Shown here: one piece after another, positions 34,155 through 43,038 of the stretch
How positions within the stretch are numbered: position 1 is the first letter of the stretch
Layout: each line of letters opens with the position of its first letter
Assembly (NCBI GenBank): GCA_965238305.1
Contig: CBDEHK010000001.1
Location: 1 to 64,000, forward strand
Direction: 5' to 3'
From: CBDCGJ01 sp965238305
GTDB lineage: Bacteria; Pseudomonadota; Alphaproteobacteria; GCA-2731375
Length of the DNA stretch: 64,000 nt
Translations under genes and position numbers: made by a program
The notes under the pieces: generated by a model
What the model saw: the letters and a program-made list of their open reading frames with translations, nothing else
Database searches by the model: none
What the model was told of the DNA's origin: nothing

Positions 34155-36668
34155 TCAGCCACCCAGACCACGTTGCCACCAACCACGCTTCTTCGGTGCC
34201 GTCGGTTGTTCCAGTACTGCTTCGACCGCCGGTTCCGGTGTAGTCGTTACCGGTTCGAGTGTTGGTTTCGCTTCTGCTTCTGGGACAGCAGCTTCAACTG
34301 TCACTTCGATAGGAGCAGCTGGTGCCGTGCCCAAACCTGCGTCATTTGCATCATCCGCAGCACCTTCATCTGCAGAGATTTCAACCGTCACTTCTGGTTG
34401 CGCGTCTTCGGCTTTGGCTGCACCTGTTCCTTCGTCCCGGCGCTTGCGACCGCCACGGCGGCCACGGCGCCGACGGCGAGGTTTTTCTTCGCCTTCATCA
34501 TCTTCACCACTAACCGGCGCGGCGCTCGCATCATTATCTTCAGCGACCTCTGCGGATTGAGCGTCGCTATCCGCGGGTTTATCGGCTTTTTTGCGCCGGC
34601 GGCGACGGCGTTTGGGTTGTTCTTCTTCACTGTCGGCTGTTGTCTCCGCATCGTCCGCGGCGACGGCTTCAGCGGCTTCACCATCAGCCGCCTGACTTTG
34701 ATCTTGATCCGACCGGTCATCGCGTTTCTTGCGCCGACGGCGACGACGTTTGCGTTTGCCGCCTTCTGCATCTTCTTCCGGTGTTTCAACCGTTTCCGGT
34801 GTAAATTCAATGAGCGGTTCGGCCTGATCGCGTTGAAGCGTGCCTTCGATATTGAAATTGGGCAGGATCATTTTGTCGTCGCCCAGAACCAGCACGACAA
34901 ACCCATAACGTTCTTCGATTTCGGTAACGACGGAGCGTTTTTGGTTGAGGATGAAGAGCGCGACGTCAGTTGGCGCTGTGACAGTCACTTCCGCCGATCG
35001 CCCTTTCACGCCCTCTTCTTCGATGGCGCGCAAGACCTGCAAGGTTGCAGACTCAATCGATCGTAACAGGCCGGAGCCTTCGCAATGCGGGCAGGTGATT
35101 GAGATTGCTTCCTGCAAACTGGGTCGCAGGCGTTGACGCGACATTTCCATCAGTCCGAAGGATGATATGCGACCAACCTGCACTCTCGCCCGATCGGACT
35201 TCAGAGAATCCCGCAATTTACGTTCGACGGCTCGATTGTTTCTGCCTTCGTCCATATCGATGAAGTCAATCACGATCAGCCCGGCAAGGTCGCGCAGACG
35301 CAATTGGCGGGCCAATTCTTCTGCCGCTTCAAGGTTAGTTTTGACCGCTGTGTCCTCAACATTATAGCCTTTGGTGGAACGGCCGGAATTTACATCGACG
35401 GCGACCAAAGCTTCAGTTGGGCTGATCACCAAATATCCACCGGAGCGAAGCGTCACGGTGTTGGAATGCATCGAATCCAATTGTTGGTGAATTTGATAGC
35501 GATGGAATAACGGTGCCCGATCTTTATAAGGTTGCACTTTCTTGGCATGGCTCGGCATCAGCATGCGCATGAAATCCTTGGCAAGGCGATAACCGTCTTC
35601 GCCTTCAACCAATACTTCATTGACGTCTTTGGTATATAGATCGCGAATGGCCCGTTTAATCAGGTTTGCTTCTTCATAAACCAGTGCCGGGGCGGATGAT
35701 TCCAAAGTCAGGTCCCGAACTTTGTCCCAAACCCTGAACAAATAATCAAAATCGCGACGAATTTCGGATTTTGTGCGAGCCTGACCGGCGGTCCGCACAA
35801 TTACGCCCATTCCTTCCGGTACCTGCAAATCGGTCAACGTCTTTTTCAACTTGCGCCGGGCAGTTTGGTTAGTGATCTTACGACTAATCCCGCCGCCTCG
35901 TGCGGTATTGGGCATCAAGACGCAATAACGACCGGCCAATGACAAGTAGGTTGTCAACGCCGCACCCTTATTGCCGCGCTCTTCCTTGACCACTTGAACG
36001 AGCAGAATTTGCCGTTTCTTGATCACTTCTTGGATTTTGTAGTTGCGACGAGGACGGGAACGTCGCCGGCGTGCCTCCTCCATCACTTCGGCATCGGCAC
36101 TGGTATCGTCTTCAGCGCCATTGTCATCACCTTCGTCATTGTCGCCGACAATTTCAACCGCTTCGACGACTTCGCCATCTTCACTGACGTTAGCAGCTTC
36201 GGAAGTCTCTTCTTCGGAAGCAACGATCTCGCCATCGTCGTCGTTAGCAGCTTCTGATGGTTCTACGGCTTCAATTTCACTATCGTCGCCTTCGCCGCTA
36301 GTTACAGTAGCATCGTCAGCCGCATCATCATTGGCGGTTTCGGAAAGCTCACTTTCCTCATCCTCCAGATCTTTTGCGACATGGGCTGCTTCTTCTTCAA
36401 GCAGGGCAATACGATCTTCAACCGGAATTTGGTAGTAATCAGGATGGATTTCGTTAAAGGCCAGAAAACCGTGTCGGTTGCCGCCATATTCAACAAAGGC
36501 TGCTTGCAAGGAAGGTTCCACGCGGGTGACCTTGGCAAGATAGATATTGCCTTTGATTTGTTGTTTTGTAGATGATTCGAGATCGAATTCTTCGAGGCGA
36601 TTACCTCGCAACACAACGACACGGGTCTCTTCCTCGTGCGTCGCGTCAATTAACATACGCGTCGTCAT
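34155..36668 (-). CDS. rne: Ribonuclease E
   Basis: An 837-aa endoribonuclease E/G, the core of RNA turnover and rRNA/tRNA processing. The N-terminus MTTRMLIDATHEEETRVVV is standard for alphaproteobacteria, so the ATG at 36666-36668 is the start even though the frame opens 38 codons earlier. The S1 domain is split by an acidic insert (about residues 90-200, Glu/Asp/Ala-rich), followed by the RNase domain with IDFIDMDEGRNNRAVERKLRD, the QVGRISSFGLMEMSRQR segment and the Zn-link CPHCEGSG (about 545-552). The C-terminal ~200 residues are disordered with Arg-rich tracts (KRKRRRRRRKKR), the RNA-binding and degradosome-scaffold region. The 491 bp upstream probably include a long 5' leader. Confidence 0.97.
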   Translation of the reverse strand: MTTRMLIDATHEEETRVVVLRGNRLEEFDLESSTKQQIKGNIYLAKVTRVEPSLQAAFVEYGGNRHGFLAFNEIHPDYYQIPVEDRIALLEEEAAHVAKDLEDEESELSETANDDAADDATVTSGEGDDSEIEAVEPSEAANDDDGEIVASEEETSEAANVSEDGEVVEAVEIVGDNDEGDDNGAEDDTSADAEVMEEARRRRSRPRRNYKIQEVIKKRQILLVQVVKEERGNKGAALTTYLSLAGRYCVLMPNTARGGGISRKITNQTARRKLKKTLTDLQVPEGMGVIVRTAGQARTKSEIRRDFDYLFRVWDKVRDLTLESSAPALVYEEANLIKRAIRDLYTKDVNEVLVEGEDGYRLAKDFMRMLMPSHAKKVQPYKDRAPLFHRYQIHQQLDSMHSNTVTLRSGGYLVISPTEALVAVDVNSGRSTKGYNVEDTAVKTNLEAAEELARQLRLRDLAGLIVIDFIDMDEGRNNRAVERKLRDSLKSDRARVQVGRISSFGLMEMSRQRLRPSLQEAISITCPHCEGSGLLRSIESATLQVLRAIEEEGVKGRSAEVTVTAPTDVALFILNQKRSVVTEIEERYGFVVLVLGDDKMILPNFNIEGTLQRDQAEPLIEFTPETVETPEEDAEGGKRKRRRRRRKKRDDRSDQDQSQAADGEAAEAVAADDAETTADSEEEQPKRRRRRRKKADKPADSDAQSAEVAEDNDASAAPVSGEDDEGEEKPRRRRRGRRGGRKRRDEGTGAAKAEDAQPEVTVEISADEGAADDANDAGLGTAPAAPIEVTVEAAVPEAEAKPTLEPVTTTPEPAVEAVLEQPTAPKKRGWWQRGLGG

Positions 36669-37159
36669 ATAATTGTCCGGCTTAAGATACGCACAATTTC
36701 GACGTATCTTCCACCGGTCCCCAATGTTGAGAAGCCCAATCTGTGATGGTCTCACACCGCCAAACGACAGGTGCTTTCGCATCTCTGTCAGGGCGGGGAC
36801 ATCAATCGCCAGACTTGCCTGTAAATCATCAATTAGTATTTAACAGGCAGGCTTCGATGTTCTTCACCATATTCCGTGGCCATTTAACGCGACATTTAGA
36901 GTTTGGAAACCGTGGGGCTTTTGGCCCAGTAATATTTCCGGTAGCGCTCAAACTTTCAATCGGCGCGCCGCCAATAAATCACCGATTTAGGGCTTTGCCT
37001 CGGAACGTTAGGATTGGCATACTACTTCTGTGTTGCAAATTCTCCAATCGTTTTTTTTACCTAATGTCTTAACCCCATAAAACAAGCAATAATTAGTGGC
37101 TGACCGACGAATTCGACTTCGATATAGTGTGGCAAATTGTATAGAGTACCAAATCTGCT
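36669..37159. other. Intergenic region between divergent rne and amiC
   Basis: 491 bp that separate the starts of rne (minus) and the amidase gene (plus). The rne frame remains open for 38 more codons, but the translation there is not conserved in type. I see no tRNA, small ORF with a good ribosome site or strong terminator. It presumably holds both promoters and an rne 5' untranslated leader, which in other bacteria takes part in autoregulation; no specific structure was identified. Confidence 0.5.
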
Positions 37160-38335
37160 ATGAGAAAAATCCTGTTCGCAGTCCTGTTCTTTCTGTTCGC
37201 TGTCATGATTGTGCCGGTAAACGCACAAAGTGTCGCCCAGGTGCGCGATATTCGGACCGGCGAGCACCCGGACAAGACCAGACTTGTTATCGAACTCGAC
37301 AATAAGATCGACTATTCTATCTTCGCGTTACGTCGGCCAAACCGAATTGTCATCGACCTACCTGAAGTGAGCTTCGACGATGAACTTGCAAAGTTGCGCG
37401 CCACCGGATTGATCAGCGCCTTGCGCTTCGGCTTATTCAAACCCGGCAATTCCCGTGTCGTTCTGGATTTGTCAAATCCGGCCATTGTCGACAAATCCTT
37501 TGTGATGCCGCCACGCAACAACCACGGCTATCGACTTGTTATCGACCTGAAACCTGTTTCGGACAAAATATTCCTCGCCTCGATCAAACCACCGCCGGTG
37601 CGAAAATCCGTGCCAGCGCAAAAATTTGAGCCGAAGAAAAAACCGGTCGGTCAAAAACCGACCATCGTGATCGACCCCGGTCATGGCGGTGTCGATCCGG
37701 GCGCCATCGGCGTCAGCGGCGTCTATGAAAAACGCACAACGCTAAGCTTTGCAAAACAATTGAAACAGCAATTGGACCAGTCCGGGCGCTACAAAGTCGT
37801 ACTGACGCGTACCCGCGACGTCTTTGTAAAACTTAGAGATCGAGTTAATTTTGCGCGCCGCAAAGGCGGTGATTTGTTCATTTCCGTCCATGCCGATTCG
37901 ATTCGCGACAAATCGTTTCGTGGCAGCGGTGTTTATACCTTGTCCGAAAAATCTTCTGACAAAGAAGCCGCCGCATTGGCGACAAAGGAAAACAAATCCG
38001 ATGTCATCGCCGGCATCGATCTTGATCATCACGACAATGAGGTGGCTTCGATCCTGATCGACTTGACCCAACGGGAAACCATGAACTACGCCGCCAGCTT
38101 CGCAGAGTCTTTGGTCCTGCGCCTGCGAGAAGAAGGGCGTATGCGCCGCAAACCGCATCGCTACGCAGGTTTTTTGGTGCTCAAAGCTCCAGACATTCCC
38201 TCCGTATTGGTTGAGATTGGTTATCTATCCAATCGCAAAGAAGAGCAAATGTTGAGGAGTGCAAAAAAACGCCAAAGCATCGTCCGGGCGATTGCCAATG
38301 CCGCAAACGACTATTTTGATAAACATCCGAACTAA
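37160..38335 (+). CDS. amiC: N-acetylmuramoyl-L-alanine amidase with AMIN domain
   Basis: A 391-aa periplasmic cell-wall amidase that cleaves the amide bond between MurNAc and L-Ala during cell separation. Signal peptide at residues ~1-22 (ILFAVLFFLFAVMIVPVNA), AMIN peptidoglycan-targeting domain (about 28-130), a Pro/Lys linker, and an Amidase_3 domain (about 170-388). The zinc ligands are visible in IDPGHGGVDPGAIG (His), in YEKRTT (Glu) and in LFISVHADSI (His); the second catalytic Glu is in VLVEIGYLSNRKEE near the end. A regulatory helix-like insert lies around 260-300. The rne-amiC neighbourhood is common in alphaproteobacteria. The 3' end overlaps pyrD by 4 bp. Confidence 0.94.
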   Translation: MRKILFAVLFFLFAVMIVPVNAQSVAQVRDIRTGEHPDKTRLVIELDNKIDYSIFALRRPNRIVIDLPEVSFDDELAKLRATGLISALRFGLFKPGNSRVVLDLSNPAIVDKSFVMPPRNNHGYRLVIDLKPVSDKIFLASIKPPPVRKSVPAQKFEPKKKPVGQKPTIVIDPGHGGVDPGAIGVSGVYEKRTTLSFAKQLKQQLDQSGRYKVVLTRTRDVFVKLRDRVNFARRKGGDLFISVHADSIRDKSFRGSGVYTLSEKSSDKEAAALATKENKSDVIAGIDLDHHDNEVASILIDLTQRETMNYAASFAESLVLRLREEGRMRRKPHRYAGFLVLKAPDIPSVLVEIGYLSNRKEEQMLRSAKKRQSIVRAIANAANDYFDKHPN

Positions 38336-39384
38336 CTTTGCCCAACGTCAGCGCCGACCGCCTCTCGAATTGTTTGATAACCATCCCGACACAGCAATTT
38401 TGCTAATTCCCGATTGATCCGGGCGACCAAGCCAGGCCCCTCATATACCAAAGCGGAATAGAGCTGCACGAGAGTGGCGCCGGCGCGAACTTTACGATAA
38501 GCGTCTTCCCCGGAGGCGATTCCACCGACACCAACTAATGGCAATTTGCCGCCTGTCGCTCGGTAAAACTGGCGCAATATGTCGGTGGATAAATCCATTA
38601 AAGGCCGGCCGCTCAAGCCGCCCGTTTCGCCTGCTGCAGCATCGAGCAAATGATCGCGCAAGCCAATTGTCGTATTCGATATGATCATCCCATCAATACC
38701 GGCGCTAATCGCAACGGCGCTAATATCTTCGATATCGTCAGGCTTGAGATCAGGCGCAACTTTCACCAAAATTGGTGCCGCCACCTCGCCACGCGCCGTC
38801 AGCACCGCACCCAATAGAGCTTCCAACTGCTCACGTTCCTGTAGATCACGCAAACCCGGCGTATTCGGGCTGGAAACGTTGACAACAAAATAGTCGGCCA
38901 AATTACGTAACCGCTCCATACCGATGACATAATCGCCAACGCGGTCTTCACTGTCTTTGTTGGCACCCAAATTCGCCCCGATTATACCGTCGTGGCGCGG
39001 CAGCGCGGCAAGACGATGGGCGACCTTGTCCAGGCCGTCATTGTTGAAGCCCATGCGGTTGATAACGGCACGATCATCCCGCAAGCGGAATAGTCGGGGT
39101 TTATCGTTTCCGGTTTGTGGACGCGGCGTCACCGTACCAATTTCTGTAAAGCCAAATCCGGCGCGTAGGATTTTCAAGGGAACTTCTGCGTTTTTGTCAA
39201 AGCCGGCAGCAAGCCCAACCGGATTGGGAAAATTCAATCCCCATAAATTCTGCTGCAGGTTCAACTCGCTTCGTTGCCGCCGGCGCGGCCCCAGATCGAA
39301 CGCGAGAGCATGAATTGACAATCGATGCGCGGTCTCCGCATCCAGGCTGCTGAGTGCCCGTGTTGCCAGTCTATAGATATCCAT
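38332..39384 (-). CDS. pyrD: Dihydroorotate dehydrogenase (quinone), class 2
   Basis: A 350-aa FMN enzyme that oxidises dihydroorotate to orotate with ubiquinone, in pyrimidine synthesis at the membrane. The N-terminal helical part (RLATRALSSLDAETAHRLSIHAL) is the membrane-associating segment of class 2. Catalytic and flavin motifs are NPVGLAAGFDKNAEV (about 55-69), NRMGFNNDGLD, VNVSSPNTPGLRDLQ (with the class 2 catalytic Ser, about 175), KVAPDL, SNTT, and LVGVGGIASGEDAYRKVRAGATLVQLYSALVYEGPGL (about 290-327). The length is as expected. It converges with amiC with a 4-bp overlap of ends. Confidence 0.96.
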   Translation of the reverse strand: MDIYRLATRALSSLDAETAHRLSIHALAFDLGPRRRQRSELNLQQNLWGLNFPNPVGLAAGFDKNAEVPLKILRAGFGFTEIGTVTPRPQTGNDKPRLFRLRDDRAVINRMGFNNDGLDKVAHRLAALPRHDGIIGANLGANKDSEDRVGDYVIGMERLRNLADYFVVNVSSPNTPGLRDLQEREQLEALLGAVLTARGEVAAPILVKVAPDLKPDDIEDISAVAISAGIDGMIISNTTIGLRDHLLDAAAGETGGLSGRPLMDLSTDILRQFYRATGGKLPLVGVGGIASGEDAYRKVRAGATLVQLYSALVYEGPGLVARINRELAKLLCRDGYQTIREAVGADVGQS

Positions 39385-39429
39385 ACTCGTCGCTCGATTT
39401 GGGCTTTTGTAATTTATTCAGTCCCTTAG

Positions 39430-39726
39430 TCATACCGCGATGTTGTCTTCGCGGCATCCTTTATTCACGACCCCAGGGATGGCGGAAAGTTGGCGCACTT
39501 CGACCTCACCGCGATCAATTGCCACAACGACAATCATGCCATGCGCCGGCATCGACCCAATTCCGGCATTGATCAGGATGAAGTCGCCAACCCGAAACAT
39601 GTGCGCGGCAGAATTGAAATAACTTTCCGCACCCACTTTACGGGATGGATCCGAAGTCTTGAAATGCCATAAGGTAAAGCCGTTGGCATAACCGATTACA
39701 CTTAAGTCGCGAGCGGAAAATGGCAT
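39430..39726 (-). CDS. Small conserved-type protein of unknown function
   Basis: A 98-aa protein with a compact beta-rich look: SARDLSVIGYANGFTLWHFKT, then a segment with YFNSAAHMFRVGDFILINA and a central GMIVVVAIDRGEVEVRQL. Similar short proteins occur in Rhodospirillales-like genomes as I recall them, without assigned function. Its start (ATG at 39724-39726) faces an AT-rich regulatory region with a GTTC-N7-GTTC box 37 bp upstream and the divergent S24 regulator beyond. It may therefore be under SOS or S24-repressor control. I see no signal peptide or membrane helix. Confidence 0.6.
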   Translation of the reverse strand: MPFSARDLSVIGYANGFTLWHFKTSDPSRKVGAESYFNSAAHMFRVGDFILINAGIGSMPAHGMIVVVAIDRGEVEVRQLSAIPGVVNKGCREDNIAV

Positions 39727-39762
39727 GGAAACTCCTATAATTTGAGATGAAAAATGTAGATT

Positions 39763-39777
39763 GTTCCTATGATGTTC
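39763..39777. promoter_or_regulatory. GTTC-N7-GTTC box (alphaproteobacterial SOS/LexA-type)
   Basis: GTTC at 39763-39766 and GTTC at 39774-39777 are separated by exactly seven bases, the direct-repeat pattern of the LexA site in alphaproteobacteria. A third GTTC is at 39797. It lies 37 bp upstream of the small gene ending at 39430 and in the control region of the S24-type regulator at 40018. Function is inferred from the motif. Confidence 0.5.
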
Positions 39778-39880
39778 TTATTTACAAGATTTTCTTGTTC
39801 AGAAACTCGAATGATTGTCGATAGTTGTAACAAATATACGATTATGGAACAAAAAACAAGAATTATTTCCTATACACACA

Positions 39881-39894
39881 GAACATTATTGAAC
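39881..39894. promoter_or_regulatory. GAAC-N6-GAAC repeat, second possible operator
   Basis: GAAC at 39881 and 39891, with another at 39847, mirror the three GTTC tetramers at 39763-39800. The spacing here is six, not seven, so it is not a perfect copy of the SOS-type box. A short palindrome CCTATATTAGG (39942-39952) follows nearer to the S24 regulator. Together they look like operator elements of a self-regulated divergent promoter region. Confidence 0.35.
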
Positions 39895-40017
39895 ATAGGT
39901 TGGAAAGGAATTTATTTTCAATAGCTTGTGTTTTTTGTTGTCCTATATTAGGTATATATTCAGTAGTTTTTCAAAGAAACCTGTACCTTAAGCGATTATT
40001 CTATGGAGAGATTCGGG

Positions 40018-40662
40018 ATGCTCACACATCGTGCCGTTTGGCAGGCGTTGGACCGCATTGCGCGTTTGCGTGGCTTGTCGCCATCAGGGATGGCAAAGGC
40101 AGCCGGCCTCGATCCCACCACATTTAATCGAAGCAAACGCATGACTAATGCCGGACGAGCGCGCTGGCCCGGCACTGAAAGCATTGCCAAAGTATTAGAC
40201 GCCACCGACACTTCTTTGGCGGATTTTGTTGATGAAATTGACCGGGTCAGCGGCGGCGGCGGCATTCAGTTGCGTACCCTGCCGGCGATCAATCTGGAAG
40301 ACGCCATGACATTCGATTGCTTCGATGAAAGCGGCATTCCTTCCGGCGACAAATGGGAAGCAATGGATATTCCAATGTTGTTCGATAACAATTGTTTTGT
40401 CGTCGAGATGAACGATGACAGCATGAGTCCGGTTATCCGCCCAGACGATGTCTTGATCGTATCGCCAAATTCCGGCGCCCGCCGCGGTGATCGAACACTG
40501 GTGCGCTTGAAGGACGGCACTTTACTGGTTCGGGAACTTATCCGCCGCACCGTCAATCGCGTCGAGCTATACGCATATGGCAATGACCCGGCGGCGCAAG
40601 ACTACGACCCTCGCGACGTTGTCTGGATTGCCCGCATTGTTTGCGTCGGGCAGTTTGGCTAG
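40018..40662 (+). CDS. HTH/S24-peptidase-like phage-type repressor
   Basis: A 214-aa regulator with an N-terminal helix-turn-helix (about residues 10-60; LRGLSPSGMAKAAGLDPTTFNRSKR) and a C-terminal S24 (LexA/CI) fold (about 105-210). The Ser nucleophile motif is visible as MNDDSMSPVIRPDDVLIVS. Where the general-base Lys normally stands, the sequence reads LKDGTLLVRELIRR, that is Arg instead of Lys, so self-cleavage may be lost. I chose the ATG at 40018 because GGAGAG lies seven bases upstream; an ATG at 40003 overlaps that site. The upstream AT-rich region holds GTTC/GAAC repeats. Either a prophage-derived or a resident stress regulator; no other phage genes are nearby. Confidence 0.83.
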   Translation: MLTHRAVWQALDRIARLRGLSPSGMAKAAGLDPTTFNRSKRMTNAGRARWPGTESIAKVLDATDTSLADFVDEIDRVSGGGGIQLRTLPAINLEDAMTFDCFDESGIPSGDKWEAMDIPMLFDNNCFVVEMNDDSMSPVIRPDDVLIVSPNSGARRGDRTLVRLKDGTLLVRELIRRTVNRVELYAYGNDPAAQDYDPRDVVWIARIVCVGQFG

Positions 40663-40675
40663 TCCAACAGGAACT

Positions 40676-41506
40676 TTATTTCAACAGCAATCGTTCCGGA
40701 TGCATGCTATCGACATGGCCCATAAAGGGCGGATGGATGCTGTAACCCATCAACGCCCGCACTTTCGGAGATAATTCGCGGGTGATTTCCGGGGATACCG
40801 CCAGCATCATATTTTCCTGTTGGCGGGCCCAGGGTGCGCAATATTGCATCGTGATCGCCAGTCGATTGGCCGTCGAGCGATTGCCGCCGCCACGATGCCA
40901 AAGCGTGCCGGGAAAAATCAATGCCGAGCCTGCGGGCATAATGGCGTCGACCAATTGGTCGTTAAAACTTTCCTCGTCGTCGATTTGATAGGCGTCGCTA
41001 TTGCGTGGGAATTGGCTTTCACGCACGTCATGCAATCCCTCCGGTGACTGTTCGCCCCACATATGACTGCCAGGAATAAGCTGCGTGGCACCGTTTTCCT
41101 TGGTGAATTCGTCAATCGCCCAAATCACACTCATGCTTATTGGTGGTCGTGGGCGTGGAACGTCGTAAAAACCATCGTCAAAATGCATCGCTTGCTGGGT
41201 TTCGCCGGGATGCAGGTCAATCGACAAACCGGCCGACAGTAGATAATTAGGCGCCAAGGTCCGATCCAAGACTGCCAGCATCAGTGGATGTTCTGTCAAA
41301 TCGGCAAAAACCCGGCCGCGGGCAAGCAGACTATAGACCCGTTCAGTTTTATAGCCTTCAAAATCATTGCGGCCGGTGATACCGAGATGATGGGCGGCCA
41401 AAGCATCCCGCACCGCCTGGCAGGTATCCTGGTTCAAAACCGACGGAATAATCGTATAGCCATGCAGATCTATTGCGCTCAGTATTGTGTCAACTTTGTC
41501 CGTCAA
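40676..41506 (-). CDS. Phytanoyl-CoA dioxygenase (PhyH) family protein
   Basis: A 276-aa Fe(II)/2-oxoglutarate-dependent oxygenase of the PhyH family. The N-terminal LDLHGYTIIPSVLNQDTCQAVRDALA opening is typical. The iron site is a His-x-Asp in MHFDDGFYDVPRP (about residues 115-127) with the distal His in LWHRGGGNRS (about 217-226); the Arg of that segment would bind 2-oxoglutarate. SALIFPGTLWH is also characteristic. Members hydroxylate lipids, small metabolites or antibiotics; the substrate is unknown. It converges on the S24 regulator and is divergent from the thioredoxin-like gene 101 bp upstream. A second PhyH homologue lies at 50716-51576. Confidence 0.88.
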   Translation of the reverse strand: MTDKVDTILSAIDLHGYTIIPSVLNQDTCQAVRDALAAHHLGITGRNDFEGYKTERVYSLLARGRVFADLTEHPLMLAVLDRTLAPNYLLSAGLSIDLHPGETQQAMHFDDGFYDVPRPRPPISMSVIWAIDEFTKENGATQLIPGSHMWGEQSPEGLHDVRESQFPRNSDAYQIDDEESFNDQLVDAIMPAGSALIFPGTLWHRGGGNRSTANRLAITMQYCAPWARQQENMMLAVSPEITRELSPKVRALMGYSIHPPFMGHVDSMHPERLLLK

Positions 41507-41607
41507 TTTTTACCACCTTTCTTCCACCCCGACCGTCTCCACACTTGTGAGAATAGCGCAAAATCGATACGGTTCAAACCAATCACCAACCAGTAGAGAA
41601 CGACCAG

Positions 41608-43038
41608 ATGAAACCTGTCGAAAATGGATTAGTTGCTGTCGTCAAGCGGGATTGCCCAACCTGCGTCCTCATTGAACCGATCTTAGCGCAATTGGCGAGC
41701 GCGGGTTTGACTGTGTTCAGTCAGGACGATCCAACCTTCCCGGAAAATGTTGCAAATGTCATCGACGATGGCGAATTGGAGGGGTCATTCCGCCTGAATA
41801 TTGAAACCGTCCCGACTTTGTTGCGGATGGAAGCCGGCGAAGAGCGGGCGCGGGTGATTGGTTGGGAACGCGATGAATGGCGCGAATTTACTGGCATCGA
41901 TGACTTGGGTGAGGACTTGCCGGTCTACCGACCGGGTTGCGGTTCGAAAAGTGTGGAACCGGGTATCGCCGAAGAACTGGCAGTGCGGTTCGGCGATTTA
42001 CCGATTAATTCCCGCCGCATCGAAGTCGCCGAATTGGAAGACGAAATCGAAGCCTGCTTCGATCGGGAATGGAGCGACGGCCTGCCGGTGGTACCAACGA
42101 CACCGACCCGGGTTTATCGGATGTTGCAGGGGACAACCCGGTCACCGGATGAAGTGATCGGCAATGTTCCCCCTGACTTAGCCCCCTGCACCGTTGAAAA
42201 AGTGGCAGTGAACGCAGTTATGGCCGGCTGCAAACCGGAATATCTGCCAGTTGTTCTAGCCGCTGTCGAAGCCGCCTTGATCGATGAATTCTGCATGCAC
42301 GGTATTTTGTGCACGACAATGTATTGTGGCCCTATGATTGTCGTCAATGGCCCGGCAAGTCGCGCCATCGGCATGAATGCCGGCGGCAACGCGCTCGGCC
42401 AAGGTAATCGCGCCAACGCCACTATTGGGCGGGCGCTGCAACTGGTGATCCGCAATGTCGGTGGCGGCAAGCCCGGTGGGATCGACCGCGCCGCCCTTGG
42501 CAACCCCGGCAAATACACCTTCTGTTTTGCCGAGGATGAATTGAATTCACAATGGGAATCACTGGCCGTGGAACGTGGATTTTCGGTGGAATCTTCCACG
42601 GTTACACTGTTTGCGGCCAATGGCACGCAAGGTATCGTCGATCAGAAATCCCGCGAGCCGGAATCCTTGTCGAAAACATTCGCCGCCTGCATGCGGGCGG
42701 TCGATCATCCAAAAATGGCCGGGTCAAGCGACGTATTTGTTATTGTCTCACCGGAACATGCGCGGGTATTCAATGACGCCGGTTGGACAAAAGCGCGCTT
42801 CAAACAGGAATTGGAAAGCCTGCTGATGATCCCCGGCAAAGAGATCGTTGCCGGCGTCGATGGCATCGCCGAAGGCATTCCGAAAAAACTGGCTGACAAA
42901 ATATTTTCGAAATTTCGCCCTGGCGGCATCCAGATCGTCCGCGCCGGCGGCACCGCCGGCATGTTCTCGACCATCGTCGGTGGTTGGGTCAGCGGCGAAA
43001 AAGGTAGCATCCCAGTAACCAAGGAGATTGGCACATGA
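41608..43038 (+). CDS. Thioredoxin-like/unknown-domain protein upstream of UGSC selenoprotein
   Basis: A 476-aa cytoplasmic protein. Residues ~1-95 look thioredoxin-like, with CPTC at about 16-19 (KRDCPTCVLIEP) and a cis-Pro-type VPTL at 71-74. A link PGCGSKSVEP follows (about 110). The rest (about 130-476) is a conserved domain I recognise from uncharacterised proteins of alphaproteobacteria, actinobacteria and Chloroflexi: WSDGLPVVPTTPTRVYRML, VEKVAVNAVMAGCKPEYLPVVLAAVEA, IVVNGPASRAIGMNAGGNALGQGNRANATIGRA, GNPGKYTFC. No function is established for it. Its stop codon overlaps the ATG of the UGSC selenoprotein, so the two are translationally coupled, suggesting one redox system in which CPTC could reduce the Sec-containing partner. 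That role is inferred. Confidence 0.7.
   Translation: MKPVENGLVAVVKRDCPTCVLIEPILAQLASAGLTVFSQDDPTFPENVANVIDDGELEGSFRLNIETVPTLLRMEAGEERARVIGWERDEWREFTGIDDLGEDLPVYRPGCGSKSVEPGIAEELAVRFGDLPINSRRIEVAELEDEIEACFDREWSDGLPVVPTTPTRVYRMLQGTTRSPDEVIGNVPPDLAPCTVEKVAVNAVMAGCKPEYLPVVLAAVEAALIDEFCMHGILCTTMYCGPMIVVNGPASRAIGMNAGGNALGQGNRANATIGRALQLVIRNVGGGKPGGIDRAALGNPGKYTFCFAEDELNSQWESLAVERGFSVESSTVTLFAANGTQGIVDQKSREPESLSKTFAACMRAVDHPKMAGSSDVFVIVSPEHARVFNDAGWTKARFKQELESLLMIPGKEIVAGVDGIAEGIPKKLADKIFSKFRPGGIQIVRAGGTAGMFSTIVGGWVSGEKGSIPVTKEIGT

Noticed and set aside
34120..36435. Several long ORFs antisense to rne, rich in Ser, Pro and Arg
   Set aside because: They are mirror images of the Glu/Ala/Arg-rich low-complexity parts of RNase E and carry no domains.
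36669..36782. 38-codon N-terminal extension of RNase E
   Set aside because: The conserved N-terminus begins at the ATG at 36668; the extra residues are not RNase E-like.
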